The notes: generated from the sequence alone by a model not told the origin. 64,000 nt of DNA from Muriicola jejuensis (GCF_010671595.1 NZ_JAABOP010000001.1:992001-1056000); one strand, 5' to 3'. Positions 1-9,352 are shown, counted from the first letter of the stretch. Numbers and translations are program-made.

Positions 1-170
1 TCGGAAACAGCGCCTCTAGAGGTCCCTTTCACAACGACGTTCACCCCCGCCAGGGGGCCTCCGTAACTGGAATCCGTAATATTCCCGCTAACCGTTCCCT
101 GCGAAAAACCCAGAAGGGGCAAGGCAAAGAACAACCAGAGGAATGTCTTTCCAAGTAGTTTTTGTTTCAT
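1..170 (-). CDS. TonB-dependent receptor, N-terminal fragment (runs off left edge)
   Basis: Only the first 56 codons are inside the window. They read as a signal peptide (MKQKLLGKTF, then a hydrophobic stretch ending GFSQ) followed by the first strands of a carboxypeptidase-regulatory-like domain (GTVSGNITDS, then GVNVVVKGTSRGA). This is the standard beginning of a Bacteroidota SusC/RagA-type or other TonB-dependent outer-membrane receptor, which imports ligands too large for porins. The start is the ATG at 170. The rest of the gene, its substrate and any SusD partner lie outside the window. A stand-alone carboxypeptidase-regulatory-like protein is the alternative. Confidence 0.75.
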   Translation of the reverse strand, partial: MKQKLLGKTFLWLFFALPLLGFSQGTVSGNITDSSYGGPLAGVNVVVKGTSRGAVS

Positions 171-295
171 GTTGATTTAGTTTTGAGTTAGATTATCGAC
201 CTTACAAGGTAGTGAACATTTTTCAACCTTATAATTTATTTCCGATTTTCTTTCGGTAACAATCCGTCCTTAAATGCCTAAAATAGGGCATTAAA

Positions 296-327
296 TTGTG
301 GGTTGAGCGCATTACTTCTTACATTTG
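296..327 (+). promoter_or_regulatory. Bacteroidota-type promoter for aspS
   Basis: A perfect TAnnTTTG element (TACATTTG, 320-327) lies 24 nt before the aspS ATG at 352, with a TTG at 296-298, 21 bp upstream. This fits the flavobacterial -33/-7 consensus and supports the ATG at 352 rather than an in-frame TTG inside the -7 element. Confidence 0.6.
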
Positions 328-351
328 CCGCATCTAAAAATAGGATTTCCA

Positions 352-2103
352 ATGTATAGAAGTCACACTTGTGGTGAATTGCGTGCAAAGCACATCGGGA
401 CGGAGATAGTCCTTAGCGGATGGGTTCAAAAAGTACGGGACAAAGGCTTTGTGGTATGGGTGGATCTCAGGGACCGGTACGGGATCACCCAGCTGGTCTT
501 TGACGAAGAACGAACACCAGCCGTTTTACTGACAGAAGCCAGGAAACTGGGCAGGGAATACGTGATCCAGATTCGTGGTTCGGTAATTGAAAGAACTTCT
601 AAAAATCCCCAGCTGCAGACCGGGGAGATCGAAATACTGGTAAACGGCCTCAAGGTGCTGAACTCGGCCTTACTCCCGCCTTTTACCATTGAGGACGAGA
701 CGGATGGGGGTACAGATCTCAGGATGAAGTACCGCTACCTCGATATAAGGAGGAATCCAGTAAAGGAAAACCTTATTTTCAGGAGTAAGGTGGCCATGGA
801 AGTGAGGAACTACCTGTCTGCCCATGGATTTATCGAAGTGGAGACCCCTTATCTGATAAAATCCACCCCGGAAGGTGCGCGTGATTTCGTGGTGCCCAGC
901 AGAATGAACCCGGGACAGTTCTACGCCCTTCCCCAGTCTCCCCAAACCTTTAAACAGCTCCTGATGGTAGGGGGACTCGATAAGTATTTTCAGATCGTGA
1001 AATGTTTTAGGGATGAAGACCTCAGGGCCGACAGGCAGCCTGAATTTACTCAAATAGATTGTGAGATGGCCTTTGTGGAACAGGAGGATGTACTCAACGC
1101 TTTCGAAGGGCTCACACGCCACCTGCTTAAAGCCATCCGCAATGTGGAGGTAGACAAATTCCCCCGAATGACCTATGACGAAGCCATGCGGACCTACGGG
1201 AATGATAAACCCGATATCCGTTTTGATATGCGCTTCGCGGAGCTGAATGATATTGCCCAACACAAGGACTTCCAGGTATTTAACTCTGCGGAACTCGTCG
1301 CAGGGATCGCCGTTCCCGGAGGAGCTGCCTTTACCCGGAAGGAGATAGACGGGATCATCGATTGGCTGAAAAGACCGCAGATCGGGGCCAAAGGCATGGT
1401 TTATATGCGCTGCCTGGAAGACGGTAGTTATAAGTCGTCCGTAGACAAGTTCTACGATCAGGAAGACCTGAAGAAATGGGCAGAGGCTACAGGGGCCAAA
1501 GCGGGCGACCTGGTCTGTATCCTCTCGGGTGCAATCCAGGAGACGCGCACCCAGTTGAGCGCCCTGAGAATGGAAATGGCAGAGCGTTTGGGACTGAGGA
1601 ACCCAGAAGTATTTGCCCCCCTCTGGGTAGTTGATTTCCCCTTACTCGAAAAAGATGAGGAAACAGGCACCTATCACGCCATGCACCATCCCTTCACCTC
1701 CCCTAAACCCGGGCAACTCGAATTGTTGGATACCGATCCGGATGCGGTGAGGGCCAATGCGTATGACCTGGTGCTGAACGGGAACGAAATTGGAGGCGGT
1801 TCTATCCGTATTCACGATAAAAAGGTACAGGGCATCATGTTCAGGCACCTGGGGTTTACAGAGGAAGAGGCCAAAGCCCAGTTCGGTTTCCTCATGGATG
1901 CATTCCAGTACGGTGCTCCTCCACACGGTGGGATCGCCTTTGGCCTGGACAGGCTGGTGGCCATTCTCGGGGGGCAGGAGACCATCAGGGATTTTATCGC
2001 CTTTCCGAAGAACAACAGTGGTCGGGACGTGATGATAGATGCCCCAGCTCCTATAGATGAAGCCCAATTGGAAGAACTGAGCCTGCGTCTCAGGCAGGAA
2101 TAG
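352..2103 (+). CDS. aspS: Aspartate--tRNA ligase
   Basis: This class II aminoacyl-tRNA synthetase charges tRNA-Asp with aspartate in the cytoplasm. At 583 aa it matches the bacterial-type enzyme (about 590 aa). An N-terminal OB-fold anticodon-binding domain ([20 protein letters not shown]) is followed by the catalytic domain with motif 2 ([17 protein letters not shown]), the bacterial GAD-type insertion, and C-terminal motif 3 ([15 protein letters not shown]). I chose the ATG at 352. An in-frame TTG at 325 would fall within the -7 promoter element and adds nine residues that do not resemble the family's start ([10 protein letters not shown]). It is monocistronic or leads into the ClC gene 68 bp downstream. 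Confidence 0.97.
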   Translation: MYRSHTCGELRAKHIGTEIVLSGWVQKVRDKGFVVWVDLRDRYGITQLVFDEERTPAVLLTEARKLGREYVIQIRGSVIERTSKNPQLQTGEIEILVNGLKVLNSALLPPFTIEDETDGGTDLRMKYRYLDIRRNPVKENLIFRSKVAMEVRNYLSAHGFIEVETPYLIKSTPEGARDFVVPSRMNPGQFYALPQSPQTFKQLLMVGGLDKYFQIVKCFRDEDLRADRQPEFTQIDCEMAFVEQEDVLNAFEGLTRHLLKAIRNVEVDKFPRMTYDEAMRTYGNDKPDIRFDMRFAELNDIAQHKDFQVFNSAELVAGIAVPGGAAFTRKEIDGIIDWLKRPQIGAKGMVYMRCLEDGSYKSSVDKFYDQEDLKKWAEATGAKAGDLVCILSGAIQETRTQLSALRMEMAERLGLRNPEVFAPLWVVDFPLLEKDEETGTYHAMHHPFTSPKPGQLELLDTDPDAVRANAYDLVLNGNEIGGGSIRIHDKKVQGIMFRHLGFTEEEAKAQFGFLMDAFQYGAPPHGGIAFGLDRLVAILGGQETIRDFIAFPKNNSGRDVMIDAPAPIDEAQLEELSLRLRQE

Positions 2104-2138
2104 ATGCGCGGGCCCCAGAGGTCCGTCGATCGAATGCG

Positions 2139-2153
2139 CGAACAATTTGTTCG
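2139..2153. repeat. 15-bp palindrome upstream of the ClC gene
   Basis: The arms CGAACAA and TTGTTCG are perfect inverted repeats around a single T, ending 18 bp before the ClC start. It could be an operator or a small RNA hairpin in the leader. No T-run follows, so it is not a terminator. Confidence 0.35.
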
Positions 2154-2171
2154 TTAACGTTAAGAATCGCT

Positions 2172-3959
2172 ATGCAGAGACAGATCAAAATTCTGTTTTC
2201 ACGATTTTTCAGATGGCGGTATAAGCATATCTCCAACAAGACGTTCATCCATCTCATGAGTGTAGTGGTAGGGTTTCTCGCGGGCCTGGCAGCGGTCACC
2301 CTTAAGAATACCACTTACTTTATTGAAGCCCTGGTAGACAGGGGAATCCATTTCTTCAGTACCCAACTCTATTTTATCAGTCCCATCTTAGGACTCACCC
2401 TGGTCTATCTCTATGTGAAATACGTCCACAAGGAGAAACTGGAGCACGCCATCTCTTCCATCCTCCTGGCCATGTCCAAGAAAAAAGGCATCATCAGTGT
2501 AAAAAAAATATACACCCCTCTGATCACTGCACCGCTCACGGTAGGATTCGGGGGTTCCGTGGGACTTCTGGGACCTGCAGTGGCGTCCGGAGCAGCTCTG
2601 AGCTCCAATCTATCCCGATTCCTGCACATCAACGCCAAGACCCGTTCCCTGCTTATCGCCTGCGCCTCTGCCGGGGCCATCGCTTCCGTCTTTCAATCTC
2701 CTATCGCAGCCATCATCTTTGCCGTGGAGGTGTTCAGCCTGGATCTGACCATGATCTCCCTCCTCCCCCTCCTCTTTGCATCCATCTCAGGAGTTCTCAC
2801 TTCTTACTTTTTTCTGGGAGATGAAACCCTGTTCAATTTTAATATCACGGATAAATTCCAGATCAGAGACACCGCCTTCTACATCCTTTTGGGCGTGGGA
2901 ACCGCGTTTGCGTCCATCTATTTCACCAAGATGTATTTTGGCATCCTTCATTTTTTCAAAAGGTTCAGGAGCCCTAAGTACAAACTCCTGGTAGGGGGCG
3001 TCGCCATTGGGATTATGCTGTACTTCATCCCTCCGCTTTACGGGGAAGGGTTTGGGTATATCAACCATCTGCTGGATGGCAATTCCCTTCAGGCCCTGGG
3101 CAAGACCCCTTTCGACGAATACACCTCCAATATCTGGGTGGTCATCGCCCTCCTTTTCGGGATCACCATCTTTAAGGCCGTGGCCATGACCACCACCTTT
3201 GCCGCAGGGGGTGCCGGGGGAATCTTTATCCCTACCATGGTAATGGGCAGTACCCTTGGGAATGTCGTAGCCAAAGTGATCAACAACCTGGGGATGGGCT
3301 TCGAGGTCAATGAGAGCAACTTCACCCTGATCGGGATGGCCGGACTCATTGCAGGGGTATTGCATGCCCCTCTGACGGCCATTTTCCTGATCGCCGAGAT
3401 CACAGGGGGTTACGAGCTCTTTGTCCCCCTGATGATCACATCGGCCATCTCCTTTTTGATCACCAAAAACGCCATGGATCACACGATCTACACGCGGGAA
3501 CTCGCCAAGACAGGTGCTTTGATCACACACGATAAGGATCAGACTGTCCTTACCCTTATGCAACTCGAAGATGTGGTCGAAAAAGATTTTAAGACCGTGA
3601 ATTTGGAGATGACCCTGGGAGAGATGCTGCATCAGTCCGTGGCAAAATCGACCCGGAATATTTTTCCGGTGGTCAACAAGGAAGACGTACTAATGGGGAT
3701 CGTGCTCCTGGATGATGTGCGGGATTTTATGTTCGATACCACCCTCTACGACAAGATCCTGGTAGAAACCCTGATGCACAACGCTCCGGAGCTCATCTTT
3801 TACGAGACGGACTCCATGCAAACGGTGATGCAGAAATTCCAGGACAGCAGTGCCTGGAACCTGCCGGTGATCCGGGATGGTAAATACTACGGATTTGTAT
3901 CCAAATCCAAACTGCTCACTGCCTACAGACGTAAACTGATCAATTTCACCAAGCAATAA
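2172..3959 (+). CDS. ClC-family chloride channel/transporter with C-terminal CBS pair
   Basis: This integral membrane protein (595 aa) has the ClC fold, followed from about residue 445 by two CBS domains that usually bind adenine nucleotides and gate the pore. The third ClC signature is present (AGGIFIP near residue 352). The first (GSGIP) is not recognisable, and the second, normally GxEGP with the gating/proton-coupling glutamate, reads GSVGLLGP at residues 129-135, so Leu133 occupies the glutamate position. In characterised ClC proteins, loss of this glutamate uncouples proton antiport, so this may be a passive anion channel; that is inference. The small membrane-protein gene starts 1 bp after its stop, so the two are probably co-transcribed. 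Confidence 0.88.
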   Translation: MQRQIKILFSRFFRWRYKHISNKTFIHLMSVVVGFLAGLAAVTLKNTTYFIEALVDRGIHFFSTQLYFISPILGLTLVYLYVKYVHKEKLEHAISSILLAMSKKKGIISVKKIYTPLITAPLTVGFGGSVGLLGPAVASGAALSSNLSRFLHINAKTRSLLIACASAGAIASVFQSPIAAIIFAVEVFSLDLTMISLLPLLFASISGVLTSYFFLGDETLFNFNITDKFQIRDTAFYILLGVGTAFASIYFTKMYFGILHFFKRFRSPKYKLLVGGVAIGIMLYFIPPLYGEGFGYINHLLDGNSLQALGKTPFDEYTSNIWVVIALLFGITIFKAVAMTTTFAAGGAGGIFIPTMVMGSTLGNVVAKVINNLGMGFEVNESNFTLIGMAGLIAGVLHAPLTAIFLIAEITGGYELFVPLMITSAISFLITKNAMDHTIYTRELAKTGALITHDKDQTVLTLMQLEDVVEKDFKTVNLEMTLGEMLHQSVAKSTRNIFPVVNKEDVLMGIVLLDDVRDFMFDTTLYDKILVETLMHNAPELIFYETDSMQTVMQKFQDSSAWNLPVIRDGKYYGFVSKSKLLTAYRRKLINFTKQ

Positions 3960-3960
3960 G

Positions 3961-4239
3961 ATGTTCTTTAAAAGCAAATACTTCATTACTGCCATCGTTC
4001 TTTCCTCCCTCGGGGCCATCGTCTACGGCTTTATCGTCCTGGAGGAGCAGCCCTCCCTTGGCAACAAGTGTATAGGTTTCGGAACCGTCGGTCTTTTCCT
4101 GCTGGCCATGCCCCTGTTCCTGCTAAGGGAGAGCAAGGGGAAGAACGTAAAAGACTATATGCTGACCGAGGACAACATTCGGAAAATGAGGGAAATCGAG
4201 GAAAAAAAGTCCAGAAAAGACTCTCCCTCAACCAAATAA
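3961..4239 (+). CDS. Small two-helix membrane protein, unknown function
   Basis: This 92-aa protein has two hydrophobic segments (about residues 8-27 and 38-57) and a highly charged C-terminal tail (RKMREIEEKKSRKDS). It starts 1 bp after the ClC stop codon, so translational coupling to the channel gene is likely and a role linked to the channel is possible. I do not recognise the family. The expected topology puts the lysine-rich tail in the cytoplasm. Confidence 0.7.
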   Translation: MFFKSKYFITAIVLSSLGAIVYGFIVLEEQPSLGNKCIGFGTVGLFLLAMPLFLLRESKGKNVKDYMLTEDNIRKMREIEEKKSRKDSPSTK

Positions 4240-4314
4240 TAAAAATTCCTTTCCTTCATCTGCTTAAAATTCCATATTTTAGTACTACACATATTATTTA
4301 TTAATTTTTATTGA

Positions 4315-4509
4315 ATGACTGGAACTGTAAAATTCTTTAATGAATCCAAAGGCTACGGATTCATTACTAACGACGAGACCGGAAAGGACATCTTTGTTCA
4401 TGCCACTGCCCTCAATGGGGTAGAATTGAACGAGGGAGACAAAGTAGAATACGAAGAAGCTGAAGGGAGAAAAGGAATGGTTGCCGCCAAAGTACAGGTG
4501 GTAAGCTGA
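4315..4509 (+). CDS. Cold-shock domain protein (CspA family)
   Basis: This 64-aa single OB-fold cold-shock protein binds single-stranded RNA/DNA and melts mRNA structure. RNP1 (KGYGFI) and RNP2 (DIFVHA) are both intact, and the length is typical of the family. It has its own 75-bp AT-rich leader after the preceding gene and a strong terminator 27 bp after its stop, so it is a monocistronic unit. Cold induction cannot be judged from sequence. Confidence 0.95.
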   Translation: MTGTVKFFNESKGYGFITNDETGKDIFVHATALNGVELNEGDKVEYEEAEGRKGMVAAKVQVVS

Positions 4510-4535
4510 TATATTTTATTTTGATTGAAGGCAAG

Positions 4536-4565
4536 ACACCCGTGATCCAACGGGTGTTTTTTTTT
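4536..4565 (+). terminator. Rho-independent terminator of the cold-shock gene
   Basis: Stem ACACCCG/CGGGTGT with an 8-nt loop, followed by a run of nine T (4557-4565). Confidence 0.9.
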
Positions 4566-4569
4566 GATC

Positions 4570-5019
4570 CTAGTTGAGGTTCCTCCTCTGAATGAAGAAC
4601 CGCTTCAGCAATTCCCCTGCTTCTTCCTCCATCACCCCGCTGATGATCTCGGTCTTGGGGTGGAGCACGCCCCCCGATACCTTAAATCCGCGCTGGGGAT
4701 CCGGGGCTGCGTAGACCACTTTAGGGATCTGGCTCCAGTACAGTGCCCCCGCACACATAGGACAGGGTTCAAGGGTTACGTAAAGGGTACAGTCGTACAG
4801 GTATTTCCCTCCGAGGAAATTGGAGGCAGCCGTGATGGCGAGCATCTCTGCATGGGCCGTTACATCCCTCAGCCTTTCGGTCTGGTTGTGGGCCCTGGCG
4901 ATGATCCTGCCCTGGACTGTAATGACGGCCCCGATGGGCACCTCCCCTTCTTCAAAGGCCAATTCGGCCTCCTGCAGGGCCTTTCTCATGAAATACGCAT
5001 CGTCCAGAATGAGATCCAT
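4570..5019 (-). CDS. tadA: tRNA-specific adenosine deaminase
   Basis: This zinc-dependent enzyme converts A34 to inosine in tRNA-Arg(ACG). It is 149 aa long. The cytidine-deaminase-fold zinc site is complete: HAE at residues 56-58 (Glu58 is the proton shuttle) and PCPMC with Cys86 and Cys89. It is transcribed divergently from dxs, and its promoter-to-ATG spacing is very short. The gene ends a few bases from the cspA terminator. A guanine deaminase is the less likely alternative. Confidence 0.93.
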   Translation of the reverse strand: MDLILDDAYFMRKALQEAELAFEEGEVPIGAVITVQGRIIARAHNQTERLRDVTAHAEMLAITAASNFLGGKYLYDCTLYVTLEPCPMCAGALYWSQIPKVVYAAPDPQRGFKVSGGVLHPKTEIISGVMEEEAGELLKRFFIQRRNLN

Positions 5020-5024
5020 GGTTT

Positions 5025-5053
5025 CAAAAATACAATTTTCATCTTTTGTTCAA
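5025..5053 (-). promoter_or_regulatory. Promoter of tadA, nearly leaderless
   Basis: On the minus strand TTG (5051-5053) is separated by 18 bp from TATTTTTG (5025-5032), a full match to the flavobacterial consensus. Only 5 nt lie between the -7 element and the ATG, so transcription should begin at or next to the start codon. Confidence 0.65.
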
Positions 5054-5076
5054 CCCGCTCCAAATCCGAATTAATG

Positions 5077-5084
5077 TACCTTTG
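5077..5084 (+). promoter_or_regulatory. -7 element of dxs, nearly leaderless
   Basis: TACCTTTG matches TAnnTTTG and ends 8 nt before the dxs ATG. No good TTG sits at the expected distance upstream, so the -33 part is weak or activator-dependent. Confidence 0.5.
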
Positions 5085-5092
5085 TCCCCTGT

Positions 5093-6868
5093 ATGAAACG
5101 CCTGGATTCCGTACAAAGTCCTGAAGATCTCCGCAAACTTCCCGAGGAGGAACTGGTCCCTCTTTCCGGGGAGCTCAGGGAGTTCATTATCGATATAGTG
5201 TCGGCCAAAGAAGGACACCTGGGAGCCAGCCTGGGTGTGGTGGAACTTACCATTGCCCTCCATTACGTCTTTAATACGCCTCATGACAAACTCATCTGGG
5301 ATGTGGGTCACCAGGCCTACGGCCATAAGATCCTTACGGGCAGGAGGACCCGTTTCAATACGAACCGTCAGTTTGGGGGTCTAAGCGGGTTCCCGAAAAG
5401 GGAGGAGAGCGAATTCGACGCTTTCGGGACCGGCCACAGTTCCACCTCTATTTCAGCCATAGTGGGAATGGCCCTTGCTGCCAGGCTTAAAGGGGATCTC
5501 GAAAGGGAGCACATTGCCGTGATAGGGGACGCTTCTATCGCCAGCGGAATGGCATTTGAGGGATTGAACCACTCAGGGGTCCTGGACGCGAACCTCCTGA
5601 TCATCCTGAACGACAACGCCATAGGGATCGATCCCAGCGTGGGAGCCTTGAAAAGATACCTCACCAATGTTAAAAAAGGAACGGCCAAGGAAGAGAATAT
5701 CTTTGAATGCCTGAATTTCAAGTATTCAGGACCTATCGATGGCCATGACCTCCCCGCTGTGGTGGATGCCCTTCGCAAAATGAAAGAGATCAAGGGACCC
5801 CGTTTGCTACACCTGATCACCACCAAAGGAAAAGGCCTGAAACAGGCGGAGGAGAATCAGATCGTCTACCACGCCCCGGGCCGGTTCGACCGAAAGACCG
5901 GGGAACTCACCCCCTCTGCCTCTTCCGGACTCCCCTTGAAGTATCAGGACGTTTTTGGAAAAACCCTGGTTGAACTGGCCGAAAAAAATGAACTCATTGT
6001 GGGCATTACCCCTGCCATGCCCACGGGAAGTTCTCTGAAATTCATGATGGAGGCCTATCCCGAACGCGCCTTTGACGTCGGAATCGCTGAACAACACGCG
6101 GTCACCATGGCTGCGGGAATGGCTGCGGAAGGATTGATCCCATTTTGCGCGATCTATTCCACCTTCCTCCAAAGGGCATACGACCAGGTCATCCACGATG
6201 TGGCCCTCCAGAAACTCCCCGTGATCTTCTGTATAGACAGGGCCGGTTTGGTGGGCCAGGACGGGGCCACCCATCACGGAATATACGACCTCGCCTATTT
6301 GCGCTGTATCCCGAATATGACCATTTTTGCCCCCATGGATGAAAGGGAATTGCGCAATATCATGTATACGGCCCAGCAGGGCCTTGAAAATCCCCTGGCG
6401 ATCAGGTACCCCAGAGGCAAGGGAGTTAATCAGGATTGGCGTACCTCTTTTGAGACCATCCCCCTGGGCAGTTCCAGGGAACTGGTTACCGGATCGTCCA
6501 TTGCCGTTCTTTCTATTGGGCATATTGGTAACGAGGTCACGGAGGTCCTGAATTCTCTCGGAAACCCAAAAGAGATCGGGCATTATGATATGCGATTTGT
6601 CAAACCCCTTGACGAGGCCCGTCTTCTGGATATCTTCTCCAGATACGAAAAGATCGTCACCCTGGAGGATGGCTGTCTCTCGGGTGGATTCGGCAGTGCC
6701 GTCCTTGAATTTGCCAACATCCAAAAATTTACCGGCAGGATCCATTGCCTCGGGATCCCCGACCGGTTTATCGAACAGGGCACCGTTGAAGAATTGCGGA
6801 AAGAGGCACAAATCGATCAAGAAGCGATCACCCGATGTCTAATCCAGTTACTCCATGAGGTTCGATAA
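5093..6868 (+). CDS. dxs: 1-deoxy-D-xylulose-5-phosphate synthase
   Basis: This thiamine-diphosphate enzyme condenses pyruvate and glyceraldehyde-3-phosphate, the first step of the MEP isoprenoid pathway. At 591 aa it is slightly shorter than the usual 610-640. The N-terminal ThDP site reads GDASIASGMAFEGLNHSG from residue 145 with NDN at 173-175; the canonical GDG has Ala as third residue. The central pyrimidine-binding domain (IAEQHAVTMAAGMA) and C-terminal transketolase domain (EDGCLSGGFGSAV) are present. Its last 14 bp overlap the DUF3078 gene. Transketolase is excluded by the order of the motifs. Confidence 0.95.
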   Translation: MKRLDSVQSPEDLRKLPEEELVPLSGELREFIIDIVSAKEGHLGASLGVVELTIALHYVFNTPHDKLIWDVGHQAYGHKILTGRRTRFNTNRQFGGLSGFPKREESEFDAFGTGHSSTSISAIVGMALAARLKGDLEREHIAVIGDASIASGMAFEGLNHSGVLDANLLIILNDNAIGIDPSVGALKRYLTNVKKGTAKEENIFECLNFKYSGPIDGHDLPAVVDALRKMKEIKGPRLLHLITTKGKGLKQAEENQIVYHAPGRFDRKTGELTPSASSGLPLKYQDVFGKTLVELAEKNELIVGITPAMPTGSSLKFMMEAYPERAFDVGIAEQHAVTMAAGMAAEGLIPFCAIYSTFLQRAYDQVIHDVALQKLPVIFCIDRAGLVGQDGATHHGIYDLAYLRCIPNMTIFAPMDERELRNIMYTAQQGLENPLAIRYPRGKGVNQDWRTSFETIPLGSSRELVTGSSIAVLSIGHIGNEVTEVLNSLGNPKEIGHYDMRFVKPLDEARLLDIFSRYEKIVTLEDGCLSGGFGSAVLEFANIQKFTGRIHCLGIPDRFIEQGTVEELRKEAQIDQEAITRCLIQLLHEVR

Positions 6869-7955
6869 GTTAATCGCATTCTTCGCGTTCCTTCTCTGGC
6901 TTCCTTTTACGGCCACTGGACAGGACACGATCCCGGCCACCCAGGAGCCAGACACTACGGTAGTAGACACCATTGTGATCCGGTCCATACAGGAAAAGAT
7001 CCAATACATTCCACGCGGGGTGAACCTCACCAATCCGGTCATTTCTTTTAAGACCAAACCCAGGACCAGGAGATTCAACCGCTTTAAGATCCCTTCTTTC
7101 TGGGAGGTGGAGAACAACCTCGGCCTCAACCTCAGCGAGGTGGCCTTCGTAAACTGGAACGCAGGGGGTGACAATGCTTTCTCGGCCCTTGCCAATGCCA
7201 AATTCGTCCGCAATTACAAATTCCGATATGTACAATGGAACAACGACCTGGTGCTGAGATACGGGGTCAACGTACAGGAAGGCCAAAAACTGAGGAAAAC
7301 AGAAGACGCTATCCGTTTCTCGTCGAGTTTCGGATACAGAAGGGACACCCTGACGAGCTGGTACTACTCGGCCAAGGTAAAGTTCAACACCCAATTCTCC
7401 AACGGGTATAAATACCCGGACAGGACCGCGCCTATTTCCCGCTTCATGGCACCGGGGTACCTATTTGTGGGTGCCGGTATCTCGTATATTCCGGAGGGAA
7501 AGAATTTTAACCTGTACATGTCTCCCCTTACCCAGAAAGCCACCTTTGTCCTCGACCAGAACCTGGCCAATGACGGGGCCTTCGGGGTAGAAAAGGCGGT
7601 AAGGGATTCTACAGGAACGATCATCAGGGAAGGGGAGAACAAGTTCATAGAGGTCGGTATATCGGTCACCAACGAATGGAAGACCCCGGTATGGGAAAAT
7701 GTGACCATGGACCACCGCCTGAGCTTGTATACGGATTACCTCCGTTCTTTTGGGAATGTGGACATCGACTGGGAACTCAATTTTGTCTTTACCGTGAATG
7801 AATTCCTCAAAGCCAATTTCGGCACCCAGATCATCTACGATGACGATATTCGCTTTAATCCGGTCGTAGCCGACGACGGCTCCATCCTTTCACCGGGTGT
7901 CCCGAGGATACAGTTCAGGCAATTGCTCGCCATTGGCCTCAGCTATAGCTTCTAA
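6855..7955 (+). CDS. DUF3078 outer-membrane-associated protein
   Basis: This 366-aa exported protein has a signal peptide ending near ATGQ (residue 23) and a body rich in alternating aromatic beta strands with the WNAGGDNAFSALANAKF segment typical of DUF3078. The family is common next to dxs in Bacteroidota, and its biochemical role is not established. The start overlaps the dxs stop by 14 bp, which implies translational coupling. A porin-like barrel or a scaffold is plausible from the strand pattern and the terminal aromatic residue (LSYSF). Confidence 0.85.
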   Translation: MRFDKLIAFFAFLLWLPFTATGQDTIPATQEPDTTVVDTIVIRSIQEKIQYIPRGVNLTNPVISFKTKPRTRRFNRFKIPSFWEVENNLGLNLSEVAFVNWNAGGDNAFSALANAKFVRNYKFRYVQWNNDLVLRYGVNVQEGQKLRKTEDAIRFSSSFGYRRDTLTSWYYSAKVKFNTQFSNGYKYPDRTAPISRFMAPGYLFVGAGISYIPEGKNFNLYMSPLTQKATFVLDQNLANDGAFGVEKAVRDSTGTIIREGENKFIEVGISVTNEWKTPVWENVTMDHRLSLYTDYLRSFGNVDIDWELNFVFTVNEFLKANFGTQIIYDDDIRFNPVVADDGSILSPGVPRIQFRQLLAIGLSYSF

Positions 7956-9289
7956 AGCTGTTTCCCCTTGATCTTGTTGTGGATGTGCACCGCACGACTG
8001 TCGGAAAGACTGGCTACAAAACAGCTGCATTGCAAAAGGATGGTATATAGGGATCCCGATACCTCCCTGTACATTTCAGGGAGTGTGGTGAGGACCAGTT
8101 TGTCGTAATTGGTCGCTTTACCCCATTTGGAACGTACCAACGCCCCTGAATATCCTTCGAGGATATCTGAAATGATGCGGTACCCGGCGATCTCCTTTTC
8201 AATCACTTCCTGGGATCTGTATACCCTTTCCGCACTGATGTCGAGGATATCACGGACCTGTGCCTGGTAACGGCTCTTGTCGAGCAGGGCCGTACTGAAG
8301 TCCCCATTGAGGATGTCCTTTTCGTGTTCCATAAACACCCGCGTAGCATCTTCGATCAGCGTGCTGATGGCCAGAGCCCTGAGGTAACTCAGCCGGTCTT
8401 CCTTATGGGCCAGGCTGTGGTATTTCCGCGTATCTATGCGGTCCTTCACCAGTTTGATCAGGTATTCTAGGGCGTAATCCTCTGGGATCAGCCCCAGATT
8501 GATCCCGTCCTCGAAATCGATAATGGTATAACAGATATCGTCTGCCGCCTCTACCAGGAAGGTCAGCGGGTGGCGGGCATAACTTCCGGAATGCTCCCTG
8601 CCGGTCAGCCCCAGTTCTTCTGCCACTTCCGTAAAAAAAGGAATATTTGCCTGGAAACAGGCAAATTTCTTGTCGGCGATATGGGCGGTTGGTTTTTTGG
8701 GCAAGGATTGCTTGGGGTATTTCAGAAAGGCACCCAGGGTGGCATAACTCAAACGTAAACCCCCCTCTACCCCTTCCCTGGATTCCGTGAGGATTTTAAA
8801 GCCATTGGCATTACCTTCAAAATCCACCAGATCCTGATACTCCTTTTCATTGAGGTGTTCTTTAAACTGTGTTCCGGGACCGGAATGGAAGAATTCACCG
8901 ATCGCTTTCTCCCCGCTGTGGCCGAAGGGAGGATTCCCAATGTCATGGGCCAGGGCAGCCGCGGCTACGATGGCTCCAAAGTCGTTGAACTGATACCCGT
9001 GGACCTCCTTCAGGTGGGGATACCTGGCCAGTATTTCCTTCCCGGCGATTCGCCCAAGGCTGCGCCCCACGACAGAGACCTCCAGGCTATGGGTGAGACG
9101 GGTATGCACAAAATCCGTTTTGGAAAGGGGGATCACCTGGGTCTTGTCCTGCAGGCTGCGGAATGCCGCAGAAAAGATGATCCGGTCATAGTCTACTTCA
9201 AACCCGAGTCGGGTTTCGTCCTGTTCTTTCCTCAGGCGTTTGTTCGTGTCGCCAAACCGGCGTAATGAGAGGAGTTGTTCCCAGTCCAT
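7952..9289 (-). CDS. dgt: Deoxyguanosinetriphosphate triphosphohydrolase (dGTPase)
   Basis: This HD-superfamily hydrolase (445 aa) cleaves dGTP to deoxyguanosine and triphosphate. The metal-binding residues are visible: His67 in TRLTHSLEVS, HD at 115-116 in LAHDIGNPPFGHSG, and a late Asp in EAADDICYTIIDFEDG. I chose the ATG at 9289 (MDWEQLLSLRRFG), which gives the family's normal N-terminus; an upstream in-frame start at 9352 would add 21 unrelated residues. The 3' end overlaps the convergent DUF3078 gene by 4 bp. Confidence 0.93.
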   Translation of the reverse strand: MDWEQLLSLRRFGDTNKRLRKEQDETRLGFEVDYDRIIFSAAFRSLQDKTQVIPLSKTDFVHTRLTHSLEVSVVGRSLGRIAGKEILARYPHLKEVHGYQFNDFGAIVAAAALAHDIGNPPFGHSGEKAIGEFFHSGPGTQFKEHLNEKEYQDLVDFEGNANGFKILTESREGVEGGLRLSYATLGAFLKYPKQSLPKKPTAHIADKKFACFQANIPFFTEVAEELGLTGREHSGSYARHPLTFLVEAADDICYTIIDFEDGINLGLIPEDYALEYLIKLVKDRIDTRKYHSLAHKEDRLSYLRALAISTLIEDATRVFMEHEKDILNGDFSTALLDKSRYQAQVRDILDISAERVYRSQEVIEKEIAGYRIISDILEGYSGALVRSKWGKATNYDKLVLTTLPEMYREVSGSLYTILLQCSCFVASLSDSRAVHIHNKIKGKQL

Positions 9290-9352
9290 ATTCAAAATTT
9301 CACGCAAGATACTACAATACTTTTTCCTGTTTTGAACGGGCAATCTTTCCAA

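Noticed and set aside
325-351. In-frame TTG start nine codons upstream of aspS
   Set aside because: It lies inside the TACATTTG -7 element, and the extra residues do not fit the family's start.
670-1263. Long minus-strand frame within aspS, and similar antisense frames in the ClC, dxs, nrdA and sortilin-like genes
   Set aside because: All lie opposite well-supported genes and lack domain motifs, signals or promoters.
4564-5124. Long plus-strand frame opposite tadA
   Set aside because: It is antisense to a clear tadA and has no recognisable protein features; a shadow of codon bias.
9290-9352. N-terminal extension of dgt
   Set aside because: The extra 21 residues precede the conserved opening and there is no promoter supporting them.
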